From contig NC_034015.1 in the NCBI RefSeq assembly GCF_000346465.2, positions 15,049,507 through 15,113,506 of the forward strand: a stretch of 64,000 nucleotides of DNA, given 5' to 3'. Made by a program: the position numbers and the translations under genes. Origin of the DNA: Prunus persica. Lineage: Eukaryota; Streptophyta; Magnoliopsida; Rosales; Rosaceae. Below, one piece after another: positions 1 through 11,700 of this stretch. The notes under the pieces were generated by a model, which did not search any database, had not been told where the DNA came from, and worked only from the letters and a program-made list of their open reading frames with translations. Position 1 is the stretch's first letter. Each line of letters begins with the position of its first letter.

Positions 1-249
1 ATTGATTTGTAGTTGTGATTTTGGATCTTTACTCTTCAAATGTCAACAGTTTAACTATGAGGACAGGGTTCTTGTTTTCATATTTAATATTGCTATTGTA
101 CTTCAAATATAAAAAGTTTTTCCGACTGTTTAAATATATTGTCAATTTCCAATTAGAAGGTACAAAACAATAAATATTACAATTCAATTTCTACATCTAA
201 CACAGGATCATTACATATCAATAACTTGAGGACATCATAGAAGCTGGCT

Positions 250-369
250 GGAGATGTAGAGCCGCGTGCGTATGTTTCTTCTTGGTCCAAAGTTGAGTCT
301 TTGACATTGGAATGGTGCTTTGGACAAGAAAGATTGTGCTTTGAAGACTGCGTTGGCTGTTTTCACTGA
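250..369 (+). pseudogene. Degenerate F-box/LRR fragment
   Basis: Reading 250-369 in frame gives a peptide with EPRAYVSSWSKVESLTLEWC near its start. This mirrors EPRLFSSCSKLESLTLERC in the F-box locus at about 2254-2313, and the DNA is similar too. Only about 40 codons remain and they end in TGA at 367-369. No F-box, start codon or flanking LRR is visible. It is best read as a relic of a related gene or a local duplicate in the same orientation. Confidence 0.6.
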
Positions 370-461
370 AATAGCGGAAATAACAGTCATTCTTGACCAT
401 TGAAATGATTTCATTTCCAACTAGACCTTTGAATTACAGTCATTTATTTAACTTTTATTAT

Positions 462-482
462 TATTATTATTATTATTATTAT
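462..482. repeat. (ATT)n microsatellite
   Basis: A run of ATT trinucleotides follows AT-rich DNA and is followed directly by the GC-richer block at 485-660. On the minus strand it would be a 3' AAT tail. Confidence 0.8.
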
Positions 483-1619
483 AGGATTAGGCGAGATTAG
501 CTCCTCAATGAAGGTCACAGGATGCAAGCATTCATCCTCAATCCCGAAGGAGAAGGGACCTATACTTTCGGGAGCCCCCGCCCATCCCCCTATATTATTA
601 CTTTAAAAAGGAGAAAAAATAATACACCAAGGGGGTGAAGAGCCAAAACCCCGTAAAGAAATACAATAATAACCTAGCTATGCTCAAGGCAGAAGAGTAA
701 TATTGTTCCATGTGCCCGCTTTGGTGAGCCAGAAAAAGTGGACTAAATGTCAAGAAAAAAACAATATATCTCAATAAGATTAATCAAAATCAGATATACA
801 GGCAAGTAAAATGCGTTACATTCAGGAAATTTGGAACCAACTAAGACGAATCTGGAAAGGGAAAAATATGAGATAGCTGAGGTGGATGCATCCACTGGGA
901 ATTTGAGATGGAGCTGACAGCCTGACACGAGGCTCATACAATGTGTCAGTGTGAGTTGCTTTGCAGTCCACTCTTACATATAAACCGCTCTTCCCTTTCA
1001 CTTGGTTTCAGACAAACAACAGAAACAAAGGGAGACATCGATAGAGACGTCGGAGAAAACAAAGGGAGAGAGACATCAAAGAAACAGATTTTAGCTAGGC
1101 ATCAATCATTTCTCGTCTCAACTTAACCACTTCTGAAACCAGAGCTGGTATAACGCCTTTCCTCAACTTTAATTCTATGAATATTATTTTTATCTAATTT
1201 CTGTATCATTAGATCTGAGGTGACCTTTGCCTTTCTAAGTTGATTGATGATTTTTGTTAATGTATATGTTGTTCTTGTAGCTGATCTTCTGTTTTTCTTT
1301 CTTGATTGAGGATTTCGTTGTCAATGTATATTGTTTTGCTTAATGGATTCAATCTCCTTTTCTTGCTCGATCGGGTCGTGGGTTGATCAGTCAGGGGTCT
1401 TACTGGGAGAGGGAAATGGAGCTAGCTAATTTTGCTAATCTAAACTGGTGAGTACACAGTAGCCTATGAGAAGACAATTCACCTGGGCTTTGTGTTGTTC
1501 TTGTTGTGAGAATTGGATGCTCTGCAGTGATATAGGATTTATAACACCATGCATATGTGAAAATGATACTTTAGCCTTATAACATATATCATTGCAATTT
1601 TCTTGATCAGATTGAAACC

Positions 1620-2368
1620 ATGAAAAGAGTGTGTGGAATATCAGCTGACACCTCCAACCACAATGACAAGGATCACATTAGTGCATTGCCTGATGATGTT
1701 CTTCATACAATTTATAACTTGCTGAGTATGAGAGATGCGATACGCACTAGCAAGTTATCACGAAGGTGGAAGAACATTTATGCACACAACACAAGTCAAG
1801 ACTGGAATTTGATTGGCGTGACATAATTTCGAATGACGCAAACACGTATACTCGTGGAATGGTTTCCATTAGGAATGTGAGATATTTCCAAAGAAGCATA
1901 GAAGCAGTCTTCGCTTCACACTCGGGAACCAAGATTGAATCCTTCAAGGTTCAATGCTGCTTTGGAAACGAGCATCCTCGTTACTTCAAAGGCTGGATCA
2001 ACTTTGCTGTAGCAAGGGCTACTGAAACCCTTGAGCTTGCCTTCAGTTGTGACGAATTATCGGAGCGCACTGATTGGACAACAATTGACTGTTATAACTT
2101 TCCTACAAATCTGCTTCCGATCAGTGGTGAAGGATCAAAACTGAGGCATCTCTCCTTACGTACATGCAAACTCAGGGCAGATAATATTTTTGTTGATCGA
2201 TTTAGCACACTCACGAACCTTGTTTTGTGTGATGTTAAGTTTGTTGGAGAAGCAGAGCCTCGTCTGTTTTCTTCTTGCTCGAAGCTCGAGTCCTTGACAC
2301 TGGAAAGGTGCTTCGGTTTTGAAAGCTTGCGCGCTTCGACTGAAGACGCTCGTGCCGAGGAGGTGTGA
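1620..2368 (+). pseudogene. F-box/LRR-type gene, frameshifted and truncated
   Basis: The first reading frame (1620-1826) encodes a typical F-box: DHISALPDDVLHTIYNLL, then KLSRRWKN near residues 47-54. F-box proteins bind SKP1 in SCF ubiquitin ligases. The frame stops at TAA 1824-1826. The family continuation (LEFDWRDI, then leucine-rich segments such as LRHLSLRTCKLRADN and LESLTLERC) is present but in another frame, ending at TGA 2366-2368. A one-base-type frameshift therefore lies at about 1770-1800. Even if joined, the product would be about 250 residues, well short of the usual 400-500, so the LRR/FBD end is missing. A sequencing error could explain the frame change but not the truncation. 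An intron is less likely because the two frames overlap over homologous sequence. Confidence 0.7.
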
Positions 2369-4310
2369 ATAGTTAAAATGGATTGGCCTCATTAGGGTAA
2401 CTAATCTTACCACTTTTCATTTTATGGGAGACCATGTTGACGACGTACTCAAATCATCATATCTTCTTGACACGTCGGTATCTTAAACCAGGGCCTACTA
2501 AAAGATGTGTGTAGGTGTTGTTCCGACGTGTGTGACGTGTGTTGATGGTGACACGGATACTCTGGTGGTCCCGCACGTAGGATAGTAGAAGAATGTATCG
2601 TCTAACCCAATCAGAAGAAGACACATATCTTGATGAAGAAAGAGTGAAAGATATTTGAAAAATGTTTTGGTTACATTATTTTGTGTCTGGTTAAGGTGAC
2701 GTTGGCTTGGACATGACAGCGACAGGGATGTGAGTGGTCTGGTCCCCTGTCTGTCCCATTTACTAATTACCTACAAAACAATTATGTTGACGTGAAAAAG
2801 AACGTTAAGCCAGTACAAAATTATAATCCCAGTCGTTATATAATTACTAATTAGCTTTTTTCTTCTTTCAATTTTCTAAGGTAAAGATTTTCTATTTTGT
2901 AATATTGTTGAATTGTCCGATAGATTTTTTATGTAACAAATATTACATATTTAGGGTTTTTTTATTTTTTATAAAGTGATATTCTAAACTAATTTAATAT
3001 ACATAAAGGAAGATCAAGTTCGAGTGCGAAAGAAAATGTACACTTGGAAACTTCAAAATATTTTGATATGCAGACAAAATTCATCGCTTTATATATACAA
3101 TGTTTTACATATATTCATTATATAATCAGAAATATCACACACATTATGCGTATGTAAAAATTACAATACATGGATGAGATATAAGAGAAAATTTAAGGTA
3201 TTAATGTATAAGAGCATAGCCTTTTTTTTTTTTTTTAAAAGACCTTTTTTATTGAGCAATATAATAATATACTAAACTCACACACACAACACAGATATTA
3301 GAACTCGAACCTATAACATCGACATATATATACCTTTTTCTTTTTGTTAAGAGCATGTTTCAGTTTTATTATTATTGATTTTTAATAAATAAAAAAGACT
3401 AATGATAGTGGCAAAAGTTGTTGATTTTATCTAGGGCTGGTACTACAAACTACGTACAAAAGCACTCAAGAAAAAATCAGCAATTCCACTTTAGTCCAAA
3501 TCCAATTTAGACTTGTGGATGTACTTGTGGTCCTTTGCCTTCAAAGATCATCATATCCTTCATAGGTGGCTATTGCTAAACAAAACGCGGCATCACTGAC
3601 ATTGAGTGTTGTGTCTCTCGGCTTTGTAGTTCCAAATTTGCCTGACATGTTTTGACATTTGACAAGAGTTCCATCTTCTTTCTCTTTTTCAACACACCTT
3701 TACAAATTGTTAGCAAAGTAAGTGAAATTAAATTTACAAATGTGCGTTGCATATGTGTATATGGATAGCTAGTTCAAAATGGACAGAGAGAGAAGAGGGG
3801 AAGGGGAGTCCAGTGCCATGTGTTTTGGGGACGGGTGGGGGAGAAATGGTGAGAGAAGAGAGGTTTATTTTTTTGAAAATGAAAAGACTAAAATATCCTT
3901 AAAATAGATAGAAAAATGAATGGTGTTAAAGTCAGATGACAAATTATGGATTTTGAAAAATTAAGATGATATTTTTCATAAATTTTTTTTTAAGATAACA
4001 GATTGAAACTAAGGTATAAATTCAGATGATATTTCTATAAAAATTCATTTTCTAGAAGAAACCATAACATAAATATCAATTGGGGGATTCAATTAAGAAT
4101 TTTTTTTTAACATTAGAAAAAAGAACAAGTACCATTAAACTTAGAGCTACTTGGGTGCATGGTCAATTTGGTTAACACCAACCAAAACCCAATTAAAATT
4201 AAGAAAATGGGTAAAGTTAGATGGTACGGATTATTAGGGAAGGAAGAGTCGGAAGACTCTGCAACATGTTTGATTTCCATAGTCAGCAGCAGCAGCAGCT
4301 AAAGCTCTAG
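2369..4310. other. Intergenic region before the SPT-type gene
   Basis: AT-rich with no supported gene. It contains a minus-strand SINE-like tail at about 3244-3330 and poly-T runs. The last 300 bases before the leader hold promoter-like motifs, listed separately. Confidence 0.5.
3244..3330 (-). mobile_element. SINE-like fragment (family A)
   Basis: Read on the minus strand, this has a tRNA box-B-like GGTTCGAGTTC (plus 3301-3311). It is followed by GTGTGTGAGTTTAGTATATT and a TCAATAAAAAA end. The same tail occurs on the plus strand at 26601-26641, so the two are copies of one dispersed family. Box A is not clear here, so this copy is truncated or diverged. Confidence 0.5.
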
Positions 4311-4317
4311 TGTGCCT

Positions 4318-4360
4318 CACGTGCAATGCTGAGTGCGACTGCTACTCTTCTTCTATATAT
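4318..4360 (+). promoter_or_regulatory. G-box and TATA box of the SPT-type gene
   Basis: A perfect G-box CACGTG (4318-4323) is followed by TATATAT at about 4354-4360. This TATA position predicts transcription starting near 4385. That would place both in-frame ATG codons (4431 and 4617) in the transcript. An AGC repeat lies just upstream at 4285-4299. Confidence 0.5.
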
Positions 4361-4506
4361 TATCATCATCCGCTTTGATTTTAATTTAATTAACGTTAGT
4401 TAATTTAAGTTTAATTTAATCTGCAGACAAATGCAAACCAGCCCACTCTGCCACACTCCCAGACGCAACAAATCGTCAAACTCCAAATTAAAAGCCAAAG
4501 CAAACA

Positions 4507-4514
<8 letters not shown>

Positions 4515-4551
<37 letters not shown>
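4515..4551 (+). repeat. (CT)n microsatellite in the SPT leader
   Basis: A CT repeat lies in the 5' leader. If translation begins at 4431, it would be read as a Leu-Ser run. Confidence 0.85.
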
Positions 4552-4616
4552 ACATACCCAAAACCTCAAAACAACACCAGAACCAAAAACAGAGGAGAAA
4601 AAGAAACCAGAGAGTG

Positions 4617-7127
4617 ATGGGGGATACTTATGATCATTATTACAAAAATGCCACTTGTTCTTCTTCACCTTCTGCGTCAGTTTCTCCAGCTGCTGCTGCT
4701 GCTCCTTCTCAGCCTCCTTCGACGTCCGACGAAATTTCTCTTTTTCTGCAGCAGATTTTGCTCCGTTCGTCTAGTTCTCTGGCCTCGGTGGTGGCCCACA
4801 CGGGCAAGGCCCCGCAGTTTTTGTTTTCATCGTCTCCGTCCGTTGCTGCTCTGCCTGATCATCTCAGCCGTCCGTGCCACTCCATGTTCCTAGGGGACGG
4901 GATCACGGCCGTTGATTCTTCCGCCGCGCTTTTGCCGGCGGGGAATCCCAATGTGTCTTCCTCTTCGTTCGGAGCGAGTGAGAATGAGACGGACGAGTAT
5001 GATTGTGAAAGCGAGGTAATTTAAGACTTGAAAGTTTGAATTTTTCTTTTTGTGGTCTGTTTGCTTGCTGAGAAATTGTGGGGAAAGTACAAGAAAATTA
5101 GAGTATCATGAAACCTTTTTCAAAGTTTATGGAGCAGAATGCATTTGCTTTGTTTAGTTTAAATTTTTTTATCAAATGAAAAACAGTATTTTGACTGAAA
5201 TAATAAGATGTAATTAGAAACACAGAATAAAAGTTCCAGTTTTTCTTTTTCTTTTTTCTGGTAATATGAATTTTTTTTTAAGTTTAATATGTTGAGGAAT
5301 TATAAATTTAGGAGGGTCTTGAAGCATTGGTGGAAGAGGCGGCAGGGAAGCCAGGGTGTGGTCGAAGTTCTTCAAAGAGAAGCAGAGCTGCAGAAGTCCA
5401 TAATATGTCTGAAAAGGTTGGCTTTTGTAGTTTGAGAACCTCTTTCCAAAATTATTATGGGATTTGAAATTTTCAACATGGGTTTACTTCTTTTTTTTTT
5501 TTAACGGAGAAACCACGTTGTTTTCGGGTTTTGATGTGTTGGGTTTGTTGGGCAGAGGAGGAGGAGTAGGATTAATGAGAAAATGAAGGCATTGCAAAAT
5601 CTTATCCCAAATTCTAATAAGGTACATTAAACATACCAAGATGCTTGATTTTGATTTTGTTTGTTTGAGTCATTTTGATTTTTGAGAGAACGATTAGTCT
5701 TTTTGTAATGTGGCAGACGGATAAGGCTTCAATGCTTGATGAAGCCATTGAGTACCTCAAGCAGCTTCAGCTCCAAGTGCAGGTATGCAGCTTTCTTCTT
5801 TGCATTTTAGTGTACAGTGAAGCTTCAAAATACTCTTCCTGGTAAAATTTTGATTAAATTTCACACTGTGTGGTCATATCCCAAGATCTCCTCCAAGACC
5901 TTCGTTGCTGGTTGTATCATAAAATCAAATCAAGAAAGAGAAATAGGAAAACAACTCCAACGTGATTTGCATGGTTGGACCATGTGAATGCACTAGGATC
6001 CAATACTAGAGCAAAGAGAGTCACATTGTGGCAAAGTTTCTTGCTGCTCCGCCTTTCAAAAAGTTTCTTGATGCTGTCTCACATGACAGTCTCTGCTCAG
6101 ATGAAATTTAAGAAGTATTAATCCTTTGTGATTAGTTTTTGCTCCTTGAGTCCAACAAGGGAGCCCTAATGCTGTATGAAATTGTGATGTTTTTATTGCT
6201 TTGCACCATTGACTGTTTACATCAGCTTAAAGAATCTCTCTTTTTCTTCAAAACTTCCTTTTCACTCTTGCCTATGAACAGTATGGGAATTTCTGCATAG
6301 AACAAATAGAGAAATGCCAGCTGAACTAATTATTGTAGCATCAATTAAAATTGAGAGTTCGGTTTTGATTGATTTAGATGTGATTCACATTTCATTTCAG
6401 ATGTTATCAATGAGAAATGGCATGAGTCTGCATCCTATGTGCCTACCTGGAGCGCTGCAACCTGTCCAAGTCTCCCAGATGAGAATGGACCTTGGTGAAG
6501 AAAATAGGCCTCTGCATTTGGACATGACAGGCACACTGCTTATGAACCAGGAATCTCCAACACAAAATTTGTTCCATTTCTCCAACCAATGCACCGATGC
6601 AAACCAGTCATATGTACCAGACATGTCAAATGTAGTTAATTCAGAAACCTCGTTTGGGTTGGAATCGTCAATGCGGGCTCACTTGGGACCCTTTCAACTA
6701 CCAAACTCATCCGAGGTAAAATTATGGCCTTGTTAATAATGCATACAGAGCTAAGGAAATGATACTAAACTTTTTACATTATTCCCATATAAAGGAAATC
6801 TGTAGGGAGGACATGTTGCAGCATCAACAAATTAATGTAAATCATTCGGAGACGAATCCTTTAGGTGGGTTGATCCGATGGTTCCCCATCCCTATAACTC
6901 TTAACAACATGTATTTAGGGTTCTAGTTTTGGTCTAACATGTATGTTTTTTTTTTTTTGTTGAAAGAATTTGAATTGGGAGCGACCGCTAGAGTTTCACT
7001 TTCCTTTAACACACAAGTATCTGATCTGAAAGGCAGTAGTTCTCTGGGAGCATGTATCACAGGAAGAAACCGGCAGGAAGGTCTACTTTTAAAGGCTATG
7101 AAACAAAATTTTCATATTGATAGGTAA
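4617..7127 (+). CDS. SPT: bHLH transcription factor, SPATULA/ALCATRAZ type
   Basis: Nuclear bHLH regulator of carpel margin, fruit and growth responses by homology to Arabidopsis SPATULA. Exons: 4617-5015, 5312-5416, 5556-5621, 5717-5782, 6401-6715, 6795-6864, 6967-7127; 393 residues against about 373 in Arabidopsis. The N-terminus has an acidic amphipathic segment (SDEISLFLQQILLR) and the motif GASENETDEYDCESE. The bHLH covers residues 155-212, with the G-box-contacting H163, E167 and R171 and the helix SRINEKMKALQNLIPNSNK. Next comes the SPT/ALC signature LHPMCLPGALQPVQVSQMRM. The start was chosen at the strong-context ATG (MGDTYDHYY); an in-frame upstream ATG at 4431 is possible. The last two exons are the least certain: without the intron at 6865-6966 the protein ends at 6926, and a further exon beyond 7123 cannot be excluded. 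Adjacency to NAPRT favours the SPT name over ALC. Confidence 0.9.
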
Positions 7128-8306
7128 GCATATCTGATGAATAAGGTGTTTATCCTTTCTTCACATAGTTAAGAGGGCGGCGTACTTTTACATTTTACTA
7201 GTATGCGCACAGGAAGAAGAAGGGTTGCAAATGATAACATCAAGACTGAAAGACGGCACATATGGTGCATGTTAAGCTCGGCTACTCTTAACATTTTGGA
7301 TTTGGTGCAGCCACAACTTGTAACAGCTTTTGTAATTCTCCAAATTGATTAGAGCCTCAATTGCATGCTCGAATCACAGGCATGCCACAAAGCTAACCTG
7401 CAATTGATGAGTTTTCTCTTCAATGCTTTGGCAAGGCTTGTTACTTAATAGGTAGAAGTAGTACAAGGTAGGGATGAGACATGTATGTAAACTCTATCTT
7501 TCCCTTTATTTTGTGGTTCCTTTTTATTTGGAAATTATCTCCTCCTCATATATGAATTATATGAAAGTCTTGTTTATAAATTATGACATCAAGCTTTGTG
7601 AAAGCTACCTCAAGATTGTGTAATATTTTATTATTGTGAAATTTCATAAAAACAAAGGACCTATGTATTGATGACTGAAATTTACAAGGTTGAGCTTGGA
7701 TTGGAATAACTTTTTCCATACTTCAAGTTTTCTTTTCTTGGAAAGTTTTATCAGTCAAATGGGATGTTATTTAAGGTTGTGTGGTTGAACAAGAAAAGTG
7801 AATTTCCACCAATAGAAATTCTCTCTACATGCGACTGACTGTAGGGTCAAGTCGGTCAAAATTTGGAAGTTTGAAACACAGAACCAAAAGAGTCATACGA
7901 GAATAATTTATGCAGGTTGACCATGTATCATGTATGTACATGAATCATGATAATCAAAGAAAGAAATAAAAAACGAGGAGAAATTACAGGAACCATAGTC
8001 AAAATCAAAAGGTTTTTTACTTTGCCTTTTACCATATTCATTGTTTTTCTTTCTTTCTAAGGACAAGGAGCTTCTGAAGTTAACATCTTGACTTTGTGAT
8101 TTTGGAGCAGATTCAATGAAACCAACAAATGTATTTATGTTTCTTATCAAGATTCGAGAGAAAAGGAATGGAAAGAGATTGATATACAAAAATTTGTCAT
8201 GAATGTAGGAGATAAATACTCCCTCACCAATAGTCTTCTTTTTTTCCCATTAAAACATTTCCTATTAAGAAGAACGATAATATCCCACACCGCTCCTTTA
8301 TTTTAG

Positions 8307-8340
8307 GGGGCAGATATGAGATATCGAACATATCTGCCCC
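8307..8340. repeat. Perfect 12-bp inverted repeat (hairpin)
   Basis: GGGGCAGATATG at 8307-8318 pairs perfectly with CATATCTGCCCC at 8329-8340, leaving a 10-base loop. It lies about 460 bases before the NAPRT start codon. Confidence 0.8.
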
Positions 8341-8531
8341 TACACGCCTTTATAGGGGCATTGCTCAAATTTTCATCATCAATGAATAAAAAAGGAGGAT
8401 GATTTTTGACAGCACAAATATGAACAAATACCTATGGTTCGCATAAGAAGGGGGGCCTGCATAAGACAATAACGACACGTCAAGCTACAGTGGGTCTCCA
8501 ATGCATTAGCATTGGAATTTAGAAATAGATG

Positions 8532-8555
8532 CCCTCTCTCTCTCTCTCTCTCTCT
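8532..8555. repeat. (CT)n microsatellite upstream of NAPRT
   Basis: A CT dinucleotide repeat about 250 bases before the NAPRT start codon. Confidence 0.85.
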
Positions 8556-8693
8556 CGCCACCTGCGTTTCGATGAAATGAAAGCAATCCCTCTGCCTCTT
8601 CTTCTTCTTTGGTTTGAACGGTCTCTCTCATTTCAGTCATCGTAAGGCACACGTTGGCTTAATTTCAATTGAATTTACAATCACACACACTCT

Positions 8694-8704
8694 CCTATAT
8701 ATAT
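8694..8704 (+). promoter_or_regulatory. Probable TATA box of NAPRT
   Basis: CCTATATATATAC lies about 100 bases before the start codon, a plausible distance for a short 5' leader. Confidence 0.45.
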
Positions 8705-8796
8705 ACACACACCTATGTACATACACATAATTTACTTGCCTATATAGCTAAGCGGAGGAGAAGAAAAAGAACGAAAACCAATTGAGAGTATCAAAT

Positions 8797-11700
8797 ATGG
8801 CGGCGAAATCGAACGGTCCGATTGGGGAGCATTCGGGTCGGGTCCTGGCTGGCCCCACCAATCCAATGGTTACGCCTCTGCTTACGGATCTCTACCAGTT
8901 CACCATGGCCTACGCCTACTGGAAAGCCGGCAAACATAACGAACGAGCCGTGTCAGTCTTTTCTCTCTCTCTCTCTACTTAGCCACTTACGCTGCCCCGT
9001 TTGGTTCCCGAGAAAGTTCTCAACTTTCTCAGCAACCAACATAGCTTTGCATTCTTTAGAATGATAATAGTAATTTAAGTATGTGACATATCAATTTGTT
9101 TCAGGTTCGATTTATATTTCCGTAAGAACCCCTTCGGTGGTGAATACACAATCTTTGCTGGTTTAGAAGAATGCATCAGATTCATTGCTAATTTCAAATT
9201 GAGTGAAGACGAAATCGATTTCGTTCGTGAATCTTTATCTCCTTCATGTGAGGTAAACCAATTCTTAAACTTTCATTGTAATTTGCATTATAATTTTAGT
9301 GCATGTTTTAGCTTAAAATTGTAATTTTGCATGTGTGTCGAATAGTTTAATAGTTGAATAATTGAGTTGTATTGATGAACTGTAGGATGGATTCTATGAT
9401 TATCTTAGAGGAGTTGACTGTTCAGGAGTTGAAGTCTATGCCATTACAGAGGGTTCAGTTGTTTTTCCAAAGGTTCCCTTGCTAAGAGTTGAAGGGCCAG
9501 TTGCTGTGAGAACCATTATACTAGTTTTTTTGTTCTTTATAAATTTTTTTGCTTGGTTATTGTAGTCAATCTACTTGTTTTTAGCATGTTTCCTAATTTA
9601 TATTTGCTTTATTGTTTCAGGTGGTTCAGTTGCTGGAAACTCCATTCTTGAATCTTATTAATTATGCATCATTAGTTGCTACTAATGCTGCAAGGCATCG
9701 TTTTGTTGCTGGAGAATCTAAAATGCTACTTGAGTTTGGTCTTCGACGGGCTCAGGTGTCCGACACAAGCTTGGGCTGTGACAAGCTCAACTTTTTCACA
9801 TTTTAAATTCTTTGTTCTGAATTTCTAAACTGAGATTATCTTCTTAACAAATATGTCTTTATTTTGATATATAGGGACCTGATGGGGGAATAGGGGCATC
9901 AAAGTACTGCTACATGGGAGGATTTCATGCAACAAGGTAATGTCTATTGGAAGCTCGGCATATTTGCATTGTGATTTTCATTTGTTCACAATTCTTTTGG
10001 ATAATTTTGTACTTTTTCATAAGAATTTTACTTTCCTGTATACAATATATAATCATATTCACACAATTGGACGACTGGAAAAATTTTAATTGACTTGAAA
10101 CTTGTTCATGACCGATGGTAGATGAAATAGGAAAAATATGTATAATCTCCCTTGAGTTGAGACCCTTCATTTTTTAACACTTGTCACATACGTCAGCAGC
10201 CCTTTTGTTGTTCTGAGTAAACATCTGCAACAACTTATCTTTATTTCTATATTATGTTTTGACAGTAATGTTGCAGCTGGGAAGTTATTTGGGATACCAC
10301 TTCGTGGAACACATTCTCATGCTTTTGTCAGCTCATTTATGGTACGCAACTCTTGCAACCTTATTGGGGAGTTAGAAAGAGCAACTTCAAATGCATAGAC
10401 TTGTGATCTATTCTTTATATTGTAGTGTGGGGGTGCCCTGGTGGTTAATCCACCCACTACCACCGACTTGGAATCTATTCTGCATAACCCTTTATAGGCT
10501 TTAAAATAAGATTATCAATTTTGTGCATATCTACAGTTATATAATCAGAGCTAGGGGAGTAACTAGTAAGTCTATTTTACCAATTAAAATACCAGTATCC
10601 TTATACTATAAGGTTTTTCCTCTTTTCAGATACAGTTCTCTTCTTTTTTCAGCACGACGTTTTCATTTGAAACATGAGCATTAAAAATTATATCTTTTAT
10701 TCATTGAAATCTGAGATAGATTTCATGGCCTTAATGTAATTGAATTCCATCTGATCAGGGAAATTAATAATGTGATATCTTATGAAACCTTAGTAGATTG
10801 AGTTTAGTGTCAAGTCCTTGTTCTATGACAGTGAAATATTAGATGTTATGAGCATTATATTTTCTTCGTCATGATTTTTGTGCCTTTGTATGTTAAGCTA
10901 TTCTCTGTCTCATTTATACAATGATTTGCAGAGCCCTGACGAGATTATAGATAAATCACTTCGTAGCAGTGATAGCCAGAGCACTTGTGAGGATTTTGTT
11001 AGCCTGGCTCAGACTTGGTTAAGCAAGATTCAGGTGTTCGATTTTTCTCTTTAGATAAAATCTATATGCTTTTTTAATGTTTCTCAATTGCGTGTTCTCT
11101 CATTTCTTCTTGGGTTCTAATTGCTTTTACTGATTAAGTTATATAAATTTGTGCCATTTTAATGGCGTATATGTTCATAGACGTTCAATTTTAGTTGGAC
11201 TACTAAACCTTTTCGGTTTTATCAAATATGTATGTGTGTATGTGATCTGCAATCCTCTTGTTAGTTGTTTTACATATTTACTAGGATCTAAGATGAGTTC
11301 AATCAAAGCTTGACAACACTTACTCGTCTGTGCTTTGCAGTGGTCGAATTCATTAAATGGCACTTTTGGTGAGACCAATCAAAGTGAGCTAGCAGCTTTC
11401 ACATCATATGCTTTGGCATTCCCTGATAACTTTCTAGCTCTTGTAGACACATATGATGTAAGTAAACATTATGCAGCTTACGTCATAATGTTTAATGGTG
11501 TGGTTGCTGAACACTGTTTAATGATGTGGTTGTGGACCACTTATACTTTTATTGCCCCAGTAAAAGTGAATCTTTAACACTATGCCTTTCATTCCTTACC
11601 AGGTTATGAGGAGTGGAATCCCTAACTATTGTGCCGTTGCTTTAGCACTCAATGATTTAGGGTATGTCGGTTATCAACAGTGATGAATTATGCTCTCTTA

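Larger units (their letters stand above)
1..1619. other. Non-coding DNA 5' of the F-box pseudogene
   Basis: No intact gene is visible. The stretch holds a decayed F-box/LRR fragment at 250-369, an ATT microsatellite at about 461-482, and an odd GC-richer block at about 485-660 that may be retroelement debris. The 940-1610 part may include a 5' leader and leader intron of the F-box locus: a plausible acceptor (TTGATCAG) lies about ten bases before the ATG at 1620. Confidence 0.5.
7128..8796. other. Intergenic region between the SPT-type gene and NAPRT
   Basis: Holds the SPT 3' untranslated region (ending perhaps near 7550-7650), a strong hairpin at 8307-8340, a CT microsatellite at 8532-8555 and the NAPRT promoter. 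No other gene is visible. Confidence 0.6.
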
